Below are positions 43,240-53,711 of a DNA stretch of 64,000 bases, in pieces. This stretch comes from Solicoccozyma terricola (taxonomy: Eukaryota; Basidiomycota; Tremellomycetes; Filobasidiales; Piskurozymaceae), in the NCBI GenBank assembly GCA_001600875.1, contig BCLD01000020.1:392511-456510 (forward strand). The letters are read 5' to 3'. The position numbers were made by a program, and so were the translations under genes. The notes below the pieces were generated by a model, which was not told the origin of the DNA, made no database searches, and saw only the letters and a program-made list of their open reading frames with translations. Within the stretch, counting starts at the first letter, position 1. Each line of letters starts with the position of its first letter.

Positions 43240-44505
43240 CACCCTGGGGGTTGGGATTTCTGTGCCTCTCCAGGCGGAATTAGCTGCATCAGGTTGGAGA
43301 CATTGTTCCCGAGCGGGATGGTGATATTGATCTCGAAGATCGAGATGCGCACGGGACGTTACGAGGGCTGGTCACGCAGTCGTCGCAACCTGAAGACCAG
43401 GTCGATTAGATCCTCTTCCGCTTGACTGCCTTTCCGGCGATGTCTACAGTGGTCAGCTTGAGGTCAATCGAAGTGGGCACCCATGCGAAAGACCGCGACG
43501 TCGAAGAGAGAGCACATTTATGGTGTCGTCAAGACTGGATTGTTGGGGAAAGCAGCAAGGGAAGCAATGGGAGGAGCGGCGGCGATAGTCAATCGGACGG
43601 GTAGCAATACGACCAGGGACAAACCCTCTGGCGGCTGGGAACAGGCCGTGATTATGGGCGTGAGTGGCGTCGCTGACGCTGCTTGCTCCGCAGCCAAACG
43701 TGCCGGAGTCAGCAAGGGGATCGAACACTCGTATCCTGACGGACAGGGGATGATAACGCCTCGGCGTGTTTGGCAGATTCGGTGGCGACCGTCGGAGGAT
43801 CCGAGATGTTGAAGCGGCAGTAGACAGGGAGGCCCTGCTCGTCACGGTCGGGGCGGTTCAATGTGGGACATTTCTACAGAACTTGATCTTCATCTTCCTG
43901 ATAGGGTCGGTGAGCTGTAATCCAACACAGAGCGGCGCTGGGAACCGTGCCGTCAAACCACTTTGAATCTCGGGGTTGTTGATGGGACCTCGTTCATGTC
44001 CGTTGAGAGGACGTGAACGCATGCGTCGGCAAAGGCGCGAGGTATGTGGGTATTATAGTCTCAGTCGAACATTATAATTGTCATGGGTTGGACCTGAGGT
44101 TGAGGTATGGCTGAGACGGTTGGATGGCATACTGCATGGCCCGTTGGAGGAGGGCCTGCAGGAGGAGGCCCTGTCGGAGGGCTTGTCCGAAGGTCTGTCG
44201 AGGGGTCTTGTCATGCTGGAGGTCCGCTTGGTGATGCTGTCTCCGCGGGGTCTTGATTGGCAAACAGACCATGTGTCATTCCTCCCATATTCTGGTGATA
44301 CCCTGAAAGGGTTAGCCACTTTTGCCGACAAGATGTCGGTTTGCCATGCCAACTCGGGATAAAGAACCCAAACAAACAATTCAGCTCCACTCAAAGATGT
44401 AGCGAAGGACGTCGGTGGAAGTTGACCTTCCATCACGAGCTCGCTGTCTGGGAGACACGTCTCAAGGGTATACAGGGAAGGCCGATACCCTGGAGAAGCA
44501 CCAAC
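43240..44505. other. Unassigned, low-complexity coding-like region
   Basis: Overlapping frames run both ways (43453-43845 - and 43483-43812 +; 44053-44436 - and 44078-44362 +). A stretch near 44150-44220 is an imperfect repeat of GGCxTGTCxGAGGG. No family was recognised. Confidence 0.35.
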
Positions 44506-44508
44506 AGT

Positions 44509-44748
44509 TGTTGTTCGACAAAGGTTGTAGGCAGGTGAAAGTATACAAAGAGAAATCGGTTACCCTTCCGCATAAGTCAACAATAGAGTTGTTGACCTAT
44601 AACAATGGAATGCACCTAGATCCATTGTTTCCCTGTGTCACTTCCTTATGTCTCACACTAGTCCTTGAGACATTCGTGATTCCAACCTTCTTTCCATCTT
44701 GAGTCCTGTTGCCTATTGTTCTATGACCGAATTCGTCTATATTCAACA
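44509..44748 (+). mobile_element. Solo LTR, family D, with ~82-bp internal deletion
   Basis: TGTTGTTCGACAAAGG to TATATTCAACA. Compared with 55342-55663 it lacks about 82 bp after GTGAAAGTAT. Flanking 5-mers do not match. Confidence 0.85.
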
Positions 44749-44749
44749 A

Positions 44750-45170
44750 ATCTTGGTAGGTCCTTCCAGACGTCGTTAACGGGACGAGTCGGCAAGGCGA
44801 TTTCTTCTGACAGTCATTTGAGAACACTTATTTCATCGTATTAGTGAAATACCCTGACAACCGCATGGCAAAGGCATATTAGGTCAGTGGCTGACAATCC
44901 CACCTACATGATGTGCCGTGTTCCAAACCTACTCGCTCGTCTATCAGGACAACATTCGTGATTGAGTCATGATGGTGTGGAGCTGAGCCGAAAACAGCTT
45001 CTCTGCTCATCAAAGCGATATGTTCCCGCCGAGATGTGGGAGTGACTTCCGCGGCTGCCATGTGAAGCGGGCGGTTTCGGTTCGAGTCGGAAGCAAGATA
45101 GTCCATCATTTATTATCCTACAGCTGAACATTCGAAACCAATATGCAAAGTGGCAGACGTCAAACAACCC
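44750..45170. other. No gene recognised
   Basis: Nothing supported. Only short minus-strand frames. Confidence 0.4.
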
Positions 45171-45173
45171 CTC

Positions 45174-46294
45174 TTAAGCTGTGTTATGACAGACTACCCA
45201 TCCGATCATCTTTCCGAGGATGACCTTGATTTTGGCCTCCTCGATGGACCCAAGGCATAGCAGAGAAAGTTCTTCTAGTCTTATCGCGTCGAGGCTAGTC
45301 ACCGAGACCTCCGGAGCCGCGCAAAGAATACCCGTTCCCAGGGCTTTGGTTCGGAGCAAGAATTTTCGACCTCGTTGAAGACGCTTCTTCAAGGTCGTCT
45401 TCGCCTTGGCATCCAGTGCGGCCGCCATAAAACACGCTCATTGCATAGCTGCTCGAAGATCAGCTTCTGTGATGTACGAGGATGAATGTTAGAGGGCGAG
45501 GGATGTCGCTGTTGACGCGTCGAGATGCTAGAATCAGCTTGAGTGACATCCCTTCGAAGCCGTCGCACGGTACGTCAACAAAGCTCTGGTAGCTTACACC
45601 CAGCCGCCAATACGCCCAATTCGTTGCAACGCTGAGAGCTTGAGATCGATCATCCATGGCTTGCAGGTCCTGGAAGCGGTACAATATACCTTCGGCGGTC
45701 CCCGCGGAAGCTATGGCAACATCCTCTGCTGAGGCAGAGGGTCCGCGACAGGAAACCCTGGACAGACGTTCCTCTTGGATGCCAGCAGCTTGCGCCTCGC
45801 GGTTTACTTGCGAAAAGTCTTTAAGGATCAGGGCGTCGAGAAGGACGGCCGCCTTGTTGCCGGCGAAGTTTCGACTTTGTTGTCGCTGGACCAAATGATG
45901 TTTGCCTTGGACTTCCGATGGCGTGGTGCATGAACTACTTCCACTGGCATCGCTGTAGCTCTCCTGATCCTCGTGTAAAATGATCTTTTTTTGACAATCT
46001 AATCAGCTACACGGCAAGCGAGCGCAGTCGACTTCAGTTGCATACCTCGTATTCCTGAAAATCAAGCTCCACTACCAAACTCGGGGCCCAAGCCACTTCG
46101 ATGATGTTTTCATCTGAGAACGCAGTGATGAGCGCCAGATAGGCTGTAGCCGCGTTCATGGCGGCAGCCTCGGAGTCCGAAACGCTGATTAGCCTCCGAA
46201 TGTACTGGGTTATCTCCGAAAGGTGTGCGTCGCCTGTAATAAGATCCTGACTGGACGGCTTGAGTTGAACCCGATTCATGATTCGACCCAACAA
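45174..46294 (-). CDS. Unassigned multi-exon gene; possible distant CHAT relative
   Basis: Exon 1 starts at ATG 46292-46294 and ends LDFQEYE at a GTATGC donor. An intron of about 60 bp ends AAAAAAG, and exon 2 continues in phase: IILHEDQESYSDASGSSSCT, then RNFAGNKAAVLLDALIL, SVATNWAYWRLGVSYQSFVD, to about 45480. A third block (45174-45428) reads LDAKAKTTLKKRLQRGRKFL, then LEELSLLCLGSIEEAKIKVI, LGKMIGWVVCHNTA and stop. The join to it is unclear, as the obvious intron would be only 29 bp. The last segment loosely resembles the Cys-strand and following helix of the CHAT gene (LKLAVFDACETA...VGWAIC). This is weak, and no family is claimed. Confidence 0.45.
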
Positions 46295-46329
46295 TGATGC
46301 TTTGTACTGTCAACTATTACGGAAGGGAC

Positions 46330-47012
46330 GTCTGCGAGTGGGCTTATATTCATGCTGCTATGGTCACAGCCACTGCACATCACTGGCGCATTGGAGGATA
46401 ATGGGGCATAATTGAGGGGGCATAGCTGACTCATATGCGAAACTCATCAAGTACGGGTGAAAGACGTTCAATTTCACTATTTGTTTATAGCCGAGACAGG
46501 GAAGGGGGCGCGACCGCGCCCTGAGAGCGCGTAAGTGCGATTTAAACGACGCCGAATTTGCAACCTCGCGGCTCAAACCCAAAGTGAAACGCTGAGATTG
46601 CCGTACAGAGCATCAACGAGGGACCGGATGCTTGGGCGCTTAAGAGGAAAACTGAAACCTCCAATCACCGATTGGTGATTCAAACGCTTCACCCTCGGTC
46701 GCTGCGAAAGTTCCATTGTGTCTCGTTTGGTTATTATCCATCGGTTTCAGCGCCAGAGGGACAAAAGACATCCTTGTTCGGCAAGAAACAACGGGACAAA
46801 CGGAGACAATAAGGGTTTATTGAGAGAACAACCGGTTGCGCAGCGGAGGCCAAGTCCACTCGCCGAGAAAATTGCAGAAACTCGAAGGTTATTCTGTTTA
46901 TCGGTCAACACTCCGCCAGGATCCTTCAAGAGAGCTCTACGGTTTTGGGATTGTCGTGCTGCGTTGCAATTAAGCCATTAAGGAACCATCATATTCAGTG
47001 AAGGCTGACACT
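46330..47012. other. Intergenic region, K1 upstream
   Basis: No gene recognised. A small inverted repeat AATCACC-GATT-GGTGATT lies near 46663-46680. Confidence 0.5.
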
Positions 47013-48330
47013 ATGCAACAGGGCATCCATTCTACGTTCCATAACCCAATCATGACGAATCCAGTATCCTTTAGTTACGCACGAGAGCTTGGAAACGGCA
47101 GTCAAGGTCGTGTCTTCCTTCTAAACAGTCCATTGGTCGGGGTGAGTCGGCTTGATCGTCTGCTCTCGATGTCGCCGGTGGCTAACTAGCTTCGCAGAGT
47201 TTTGCACTCAAAACGCCGAAACGTCAAGGCCATGAAGCATCACGAATGCTTATCATACACGAAGCCAGTGTCTTATCGTCGCTAACGCATCCGAACATCG
47301 TTGCTTACAGAGGATTCATCAACGAACCCTTTGGTTTTTTACAAGAAGCTTGTCCTCGAGGCAACCTTCGGTCCATGTTGCAATGGTTTCGTTCACAGCA
47401 GTAAGCCGGCAGCCCAGGGATGGTTGTTGATTTTATGAACTTACCTGATATCCATGCTCCCGCCCATCCCTCCAATCTGGATCATCGCAGGAAGCCATTG
47501 CCAGAGACTTTCGTAAGGACCGTATTCTGTCAGATGATACTGACATTGGATTACTGTCACAGTCCTGAACATCGCGGATATGCCGTAATTCACCGGGATA
47601 TTAGGCCGGCTAAAAGTGAGGCAGAAACATTGCCGTGTCACTTCTTCCTCTGACCATTTGTTGTTGCGAGCAGTACTTCTAGGTCCAGATGGTCGCCTTC
47701 GGCTTGTTGATTTCGGTTGTGCCGTTCTGGCGTATCCTCCATCTGTTGTCTTGACTGAAGCGTTTGAGGTGAGTGCGTTATTAGCGAAGGAGTGAAGCTT
47801 CGCTGATGCGTAGGATACGCGATGGTTTTTAGAATCCTCGACAGTCAAAATACCGAGCGCCGGTAAGTGTGGCGGGACAGGTCGGGGCAACGTTCCATAG
47901 TAACGCTATTGTGGGGAGTGGTGAACAGGAATTGAAGCAGGATCTTCGATATACCAATAGCGTTGACATCTACAGCCTCGGCAAAGTTCTTCAAGAATGC
48001 ATCTCATCGTAAGCCAGCGGTGCGAAACACCTGGAACGTTGTTGACCCATTACTCGACCCATACTCGCCTGCAAGGTCCTGCTCCTTCCCTGCTGGATTT
48101 CGAGGGCCTACTACTTTCTCGCGATCGTTCTCGCCTGAATGTCAACGGATGATCCAGTGGATGGTTTCCGAGGTAAGTCTGCTTGGGGTTACAGAAAACG
48201 GACGCAACATCTCAAAATGACGACCTCACCTTTGGTGTCGTTGGGACAGGCTGGAATGAGACCTTCCGCAAGGGATATTTTACTCCATCCCTTCTTCAAA
48301 ATTTGCTTCGAAGGCCAGATCAGACTCTGA
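47013..48330 (+). CDS. Protein kinase-like K1 with atypical catalytic loop
   Basis: Seven exons (47013-47141, 47198-47400, 47491-47615, 47674-47768, 47845-48008, 48076-48172, 48250-48330) are joined in consistent phase by 56-90 bp GT-AG introns, giving 297 residues that are almost all kinase domain. Visible are the Gly-rich loop ELGNGSQGRV (25-34), ATP Lys48 in FALK, helix-C Glu65, HRDIRPAK (145-152), DFG (165-167), YRAP, DIYSLGKVLQE and RPSARDILLHPFF. The Asn that normally ends HRDxxxxN and binds Mg2+ is Lys152, and the APE Glu is Val. Activity is therefore doubtful, and a pseudokinase or scaffold role is possible. It lies head-to-tail 560 bp before kinase K2. Its 3' part is duplicated at 13128 and another scrap is at 7545. 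The assignment to the NEK-like group is tentative. Confidence 0.85.
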
Positions 48331-48808
48331 AGCTAAATTGGTCGACAATGTTGCGGAGAAGGAGTAGGGTAGCCTTTTGTATCGAAATCGTGGACAAAAA
48401 GTCGTTGACCGCCCACTGACATTTAGGGTAGGCTCGGATTGCGTCCAGTTGGTAGGTGCGCCCAATCCCCATCGAGCCAAAAGAACCCCCCGGAATTGTC
48501 AAGACTGGAATGGCCATGCCTCCTGATGAGTTTGGAGGCAATTTGGAGATCCTCGTTTGAAGTCTTTCATTCGGGGTAAGGCGAGGACGAATTTGTTGAT
48601 TTCGTCAAAGTAGGGAAAAAAGGGTCTTCCCCTGTGGTTGCGCGGTCAGGCTGAAACGGTTCTAATAAACAATGACAAGCTTGAGGACTTCAGATTCGTG
48701 TTTCAGGCCCCTGACCCCGTTGTCTGAGTTTTTGATATTCCTAAAGGAGCCTGATTGACCGTGGCTCCTTCAGTGTGATTCATTGTTCGTTCCGGTTTGT
48801 CTGATGCA

Positions 48809-48816
48809 TATATAAG
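48809..48816 (+). promoter_or_regulatory. TATA box of kinase K2
   Basis: TATATAAG, 75 bp before the K2 ATG. Conserved in K2' (13946-13953). Confidence 0.65.
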
Positions 48817-48890
48817 AGTCTCCTTCACGATCACAAACTGTGTAAACGATCGCACTTTGCGACTGGGTCCACCTTAGCGTCTCCTGCAGC

Positions 48891-50615
48891 ATGGACGTCA
48901 TCTGCCCGGGTTTCACACAAATCGACCGTCTCGGAGAAGGTGGCTTTGGGGTGGTTTATCTTGCCAAAAGGGAGTCCGATGATGAGGTGGGGCTCCAAAA
49001 ACATTGTCTAGATGTACCACTGAACGCTGATTCATTTCGTATGGCTTCCGCAGCTCTCTGCTGTCAAGGTCGTGAAAGCCACTGTCTCTCTCTCCGATCA
49101 GGAGGCTTTCCGCGACGAGGTCTTTGCCCTTCGTCAGCTTTCGCATCCGAACGTGGTCAGATTTATAGACGTGGTGCACTATCAAACCAACAATTGCATC
49201 GTCATGGAGTACTGTGGAGGTGGCGATTTACGTTCCCTGCTGAACGAGAATATTGAACGCGGGTGAGTTGGCTTGGCAGGCGATTTGCGACGGTAGAGCT
49301 GCAATGCCTGAAGGTAAGTGTAACTTCCAGCAGCACCATCCTTGAGATCCAAGTAATATCTATCCTGGTGCAACTGCTCCTCGCACTGCATCATTGTCAC
49401 CACTCCTATCGAGGCGAGTGGACGTTGCTGCACCGCGACATCAAGCCGGAAAATGGTACGCGATCTGAACTGCTGTAGAATATTGCGCAAGCTACTGATA
49501 AATGACGTCCTCCCACCAGTGCTGTTCGCTACCGCAGGTGCCGTGAAGCTCGCAGACTTTGGCCTTGCTAAGATCCTTGACAACGGCATCCAGCAGGCGG
49601 TATCCTTCGTAGGGGTAAGTGGGGCATGCCACGATTCTCAATGACGCACTGACCGAGCGCATTTGCAACTCAGACTAGGGGTTACCTATCTCCCGTAAGT
49701 TCTGTGGCAAAGTACATGTCACTTGGTAAAAAATTGCTGCCTTAGGAAGCTTACTATGCTGGAAATCTCAAAATCGATAGGAAGTCCTCGGTGGCGAGCC
49801 TTATGATTCGAAGGCGGACATGTTCAGCTTGGGATGCTTGCTTTTTGAGCTTTGCACCCTCAGGCAAGTGTTCCTGTTCATTAAATATCTGCGGATCTAT
49901 CACGGTTCGCATGGTCTCTCTAACTAGATTTGGCTCACATACGTGCAGGTGTCCTGACTTACGCCACCGAGGACTGAAGCGAGCAACTGCGTTACTCTTA
50001 CCAACAAGATATTCTCCAGAGTTGAGCGAAATTATTCAGACTCTGCTCTACATTGACGTACGTATTTTTCTTTTTTGGATAAATCTGAGCAGCTTCCTTA
50101 GGTCCCGTATCAGTGCAGCCATCGAAGAGACCTTCAACGGGCGATCTTCTTTCACGACCGATTATAGCGAGATGGCTTCAAACGAGCTGGGCCTTGAATT
50201 CTGCTTGGTGAGTGAATGTCAGGCTGTTCCCGCAGCCAAGGTTCTTGAAATTGACCAAACATTTGCTTGCTTTCCCCTTCTTGCATTTTGATTTGCAGTC
50301 AAAAGCGCAAGTCTGCTGCCGAGCGGGCGATCATCGAACAAGAAGAACAATCAAGGATACGGGAAGAGAGAGTTCGCGCAAGAGAACGTACTCTCGAAGC
50401 GGAAAAGGCAGCGCTCAACGCACAGTTGAGGAAGTGCGTAACAAGTGATGTTCGACACCCTTGTCTACAGTATCGTTACTGAAGCCTGTGCACTGTTACA
50501 CAGGTTAGCTATGCGGTCATCTCTCTCGCCACCTATTGAAAAAGATGGCGTCCGCTGTACGAAGTCACCTTCACCTCAGACTGGCCAACGAGGGAACGGG
50601 AAGAAACGGGTTTGA
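48891..50615 (+). CDS. NEK-type serine/threonine kinase K2 with coiled-coil tail
   Basis: Exons 48891-48986, 49054-49262, 49331-49455, 49520-49614, 49674-49694, 49781-~49862, an exon ending at 50057, 50119-50207, 50299-50433 and 50504-50615. All motifs of an active kinase are present: LGEGGFGVVYLAK (14-26), Lys37 in SAVKVVK, HPNVVRFID, MEYCGGGDL, HRDIKPEN (136-143), DFG (156-158), FVGTRGYLSPE, DSKADMFSLGC, YSPELSEII and DPSKRPSTGDLL. A charged coiled coil follows (AERAIIEQEEQSRIREERVR and on), as in NIMA/NEK kinases of cell-cycle control. The exon boundaries between 49862 and 50020 are unsure; the best donor there is GCAAGT. K1 lies just upstream in the same direction. A decayed copy is at 14028. 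Confidence 0.88.
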
Positions 50616-50655
50616 GGTGTTCTAATTCGGGTTACCCTGATCTATAGGCCTTGAA

Positions 50656-51110
50656 ACTGGCAGCTTATAAGGACCTGGGGAAGGGGCACGCATCGCGAAT
50701 ATATCAATTTTCCGGCCCTTGTCGGATTCACCTAGCGTTTAACAAATCCAACAAGCTCATATTGAAGTATCGTCCAAAAAGCCTCCAGTACATTGGGTAC
50801 CTTCAAGTCGTCGCTTGTNCAACTTCATGGGGTCGAAGCTGGTAAGTATACTCCCGCCNTTCTTGTCCAGAGTGGAAGGCAGATGAAAGCTCACTTCAGG
50901 AANGAGANTTGAGGTGCTGCACCTGCNCTATGCTCCATCACCACATTGAAGTGCGTGCACCTGAATCTCCCNAACAGTCCCGACTCCTCAATTGCTATTG
51001 GGGTTGGTTATCAAGTCATTCAGGAGAGTTGAGGTCAACAGCCAAGGAAGCACCGAAACCCGGTGCTAATTCGATCAAGCTGCATCGATATTGGCACAGG
51101 AAGGTAAACC
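50656..51110 (+). other. Unassigned, with N calls
   Basis: A frame at 50651-50810 reads KLAAYKDLGKGHASRIYQFS and looks coding-like, but no family is recognised. Single N calls occur between 50819 and 50972. The unique flank starts right after the segmental duplication. Confidence 0.35.
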
Positions 51111-51111
51111 A

Positions 51112-51313
51112 TGACAAATAATTGGTTGTTCCTTTTACAAAAGCACACCTCTGGCTTGACATTCCCTCGATCTTTATAGTCAAAGAAACAGCTAGAGGGC
51201 GATAGTTAACCTGACACCTGCATCCTCCCATTATTCCTCCGGGAATTGTCCGATTGTCGGAGTGTCCTACTGTCCGGGTGACAGAGCGCCTTAAAGACAC
51301 GGTTATTTAAACA
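51112..51313 (-). mobile_element. Copia-A LTR, solo copy
   Basis: About 202 bp matching 9931-10125 in reverse (TGTTTAAATAACCGTGTC to ATTTGTCA), with a short insertion of CTGCATCCTCCCATTA. Flanking 5-mers AACCA and CACCG do not match. Confidence 0.85.
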
Positions 51314-51369
51314 CACCGAGCTGAGAGGGTGGCATCAAACGTCTGTAAATACTGATGCAAGCTCAGGTA

Positions 51370-52558
51370 TCAATCGTAAGTGATAGAGCCGCCCTCCTCG
51401 ATCGCGACCTCCAGAACGTGTTTTCTTCCCGGCCTGGCCAAGTACTCCATCTTCGCATCCACTTTCCTCTTCACGCCATATGACATCTCGCCACCCGGAC
51501 CCTCGCCATCCGATTTGACAAAAAAAACAGGTGTTCGACATCCCCGTCCTCTGACACCTTTCACACGGACCCAGGAATTCAGAATCCGGGATCACCCCAT
51601 GTGTATGCTGTTTTCCCAATTCAAGACGACGAGAGAGCGGGATGTCGATGGCTCGACGAAGACAGTCGCTACTGGTCCCAACGCATTGGGGGCATGGTGG
51701 TTTCTGGAGTTCACCAGCTACGGCGGTGTGTGCAAGACGGGTGTTACGACGGCCGGTGTCGAGTTGGGCAGTGATGTCTTCGAAAGCGTTGATGGTTTTG
51801 ACAACTGGTTCTTCGATCTGTTCGGGAGTTGGGGTTCGTGAGCGGGAAGGTAGCGGGGTCATGTAGAGTCACTCACGTAGACGTATCCTAATGGTCTGTT
51901 GCCCCTTTTCTTCACCTTCGTCGCATCGCCACTTGCGTCCAATCCTACTCCCGGAATCACCTGTTAGCACCGAGCACCCACCCCTCCTTCCACCCAACGT
52001 TCAACTCACCATTCGCCTCCAACTGAATCCCCACCACTTCAACTTGTTCACCGTCACTTGGCGAATCTTCAATCGTCTCTTTACTTAGAAACTGCTTCCT
52101 CAACTTCTTAGTCTTCGCCGTACTAGGTGTGCACCCGGAGTCACACTCGCCGCAGCCGTTGAGGTACTCGCAGCCGCTTCCATACTAGTCCTCCCAGCAG
52201 GAGACGGTTCCTCTTGTTTGTGCTTCTCTTTCTCAACAGCAGCAGCTCTATTCACCGCACTCGGAGAAATTCGAATGGTCGACGTCCCTTCCTCAGGAGT
52301 TTGTGGTAGTTCAAAGCTATCTGTAGCGTTTCGATTATTACTTTGTTCCGGTGGAAGTCGAGCCGTTGTCGATCTAGTAACGTTCTTGCGTTGAACGGAT
52401 GTAGTACTGGATTTGCGGGGTTGGCCGAGAGTAGAGGTCGATGCGGGCGATGAGGAAGGTTTTTGGATTTGTGGTTTAAGGATAGCGGTTGTTCGTTCTG
52501 CAAGTGAGAGGATCAGAGTGTCACCGTTCTTCGGGGTCATCTTGGCTGGAGGTTTCAT
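51370..52558 (-). CDS. Unassigned multi-exon gene, basic N-terminus and Cys pairs near the C-terminus
   Basis: From ATG 52558 the frame reads MKPPAKMTPKNGDTLILSLA and then a Ser/Thr/Lys-rich disordered stretch. Later exons give TKKLRKQFLSKETIEDSPSD, an exon ending GYVY at GTGAGT (59-bp intron to CAG), and EEPVVKTINAFEDITAQLDT. Then follow CPQC...C and GPCERC. A T8 run near 51525 separates this from SDGEGPGGEMSYGVKRKVDA and HVLEVAIEEGGSITYD plus stop in another frame. The Cys pairs suggest metal binding. No family was recognised. Several exon joins (especially 52110-52200) are not resolved, and one homopolymer frameshift may be a sequencing error. Confidence 0.5.
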
Positions 52559-53020
52559 GATTTCTCTTCTGGGAGTGAGCGATAATCCAGGTGTTATCAA
52601 GAATGGTGCTGCTAACCTGTTATTCCAAAAACCCCTAACCCCAAAAATATCACCATTAGCCCACCGATCATTACTCTCCACCTCGCACAGCACGAAATGA
52701 GCAAGTAACCCACATCAATCATTAATTCCATCCTTCACAGCATCCAAGCTATCGGACAGAGGAAGCGTAATTATTAAGTGGTTATGGGGGGAGAGGTTTG
52801 AGGCTGTCACATGATTTGTAAAAGAGGCCTGTATCAATGTGACCCTTCCACCCGACCAGTTCGGCTGGTCAGATGGAACAGAAACACTTCTGGTCAAGCT
52901 CGATGTACTAACAGAAAGAGAAATAACGAGAATAGCCAATTAAGCATGCCAGATTAAGAGTAGCACGCGACACGTGACATAGGATTGCTGAACCATCTCA
53001 AACTTCAGAATCCAAACCCC

Positions 53021-53434
53021 TCATATCTCTTGTTGACGGCTGCAGCGTTTGGCACTGCCAATGGTACCCGAAGGAGATCGTGATACCCAGCGGAGGCTGG
53101 CACAGGCAGCTTTACGGCATAGCATGGACAAACCGCCGACGCTATTCATCGTCGTTGGAGCAGGGTCTCTATTGCTATCACTGAAGGCACCGGCAGTCAG
53201 GCGGGAGCCTGGAAGCAGCTGCTGAGAAAAGGATGCACATTCGCGGAGCAACGTCTCCTGCAACGACAAAAGCCCAGCTTGCGGGATATCGAGGATACTG
53301 GTTTTCGTGCAGAGCCCAGTGAATTGATGTTTGTTGTGTTTGCAGCTCGCCTTCCTCTCTGGAAGAAACCGGGATAGAATTAACCCGCATGCAGTTGTGG
53401 ACCCGCCTGCATACAAAGCGCCCACCCCCACCAA
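53021..53434 (-). CDS. Hypothetical ORF, 137 codons
   Basis: An open frame from ATG with no recognisable domain. Its stop is followed by AT-rich sequence. It may be chance. No splice sites or homologues were seen. Confidence 0.25.
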   Translation of the reverse strand: MVGVGALYAGGSTTACGLILSRFLPERKASCKHNKHQFTGLCTKTSILDIPQAGLLSLQETLLRECASFSQQLLPGSRLTAGAFSDSNRDPAPTTMNSVGGLSMLCRKAACASLRWVSRSPSGTIGSAKRCSRQQEI

Positions 53435-53711
53435 ACTCCTTAGAAGGAACTCAAATAGATCGAACTTCGGTTACCGCGCGGATTCCACAACCTTCTCGGG
53501 CATGCGGTTACTGTTGAAGTTCTTCTTTCTCCGTCCTTGCATCCGTCTGACAAGCCCACGGCAGCAACAGCAACACGAAAATGTCCTGATGTAAATAAAT
53601 TCTTCTTCTAGAATCTATTCTACGTGTCTATATCGCTCGTTGCTTTGAATTTCCTTCGTTCCTGCGCATATTGGTCGATGCAAATCAATCATTTTGCCTT
53701 GCACATCGCAA

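Larger units (their letters stand above)
47989..50655 (+). repeat. Segmental duplication, copy B (of 13128-15790)
   Basis: The intact counterpart. The match begins at GTTCTTCAAGAATGC in K1 exon 5 and ends at TCTATAGGC after K2. The rest of K1 upstream has no partner at copy A. Confidence 0.9.

Noticed and set aside
48009..48075. Apparent stop (TCA TCG TAA) breaking kinase K1
   Set aside because: A GTAAGC...CAAG intron of 67 bp removes it and keeps phase; the same structure occurs in copy A.
53021..53434. Secreted small protein (effector) interpretation of this ORF
   Set aside because: No convincing signal peptide or cysteine pattern; kept only as a hypothetical ORF.
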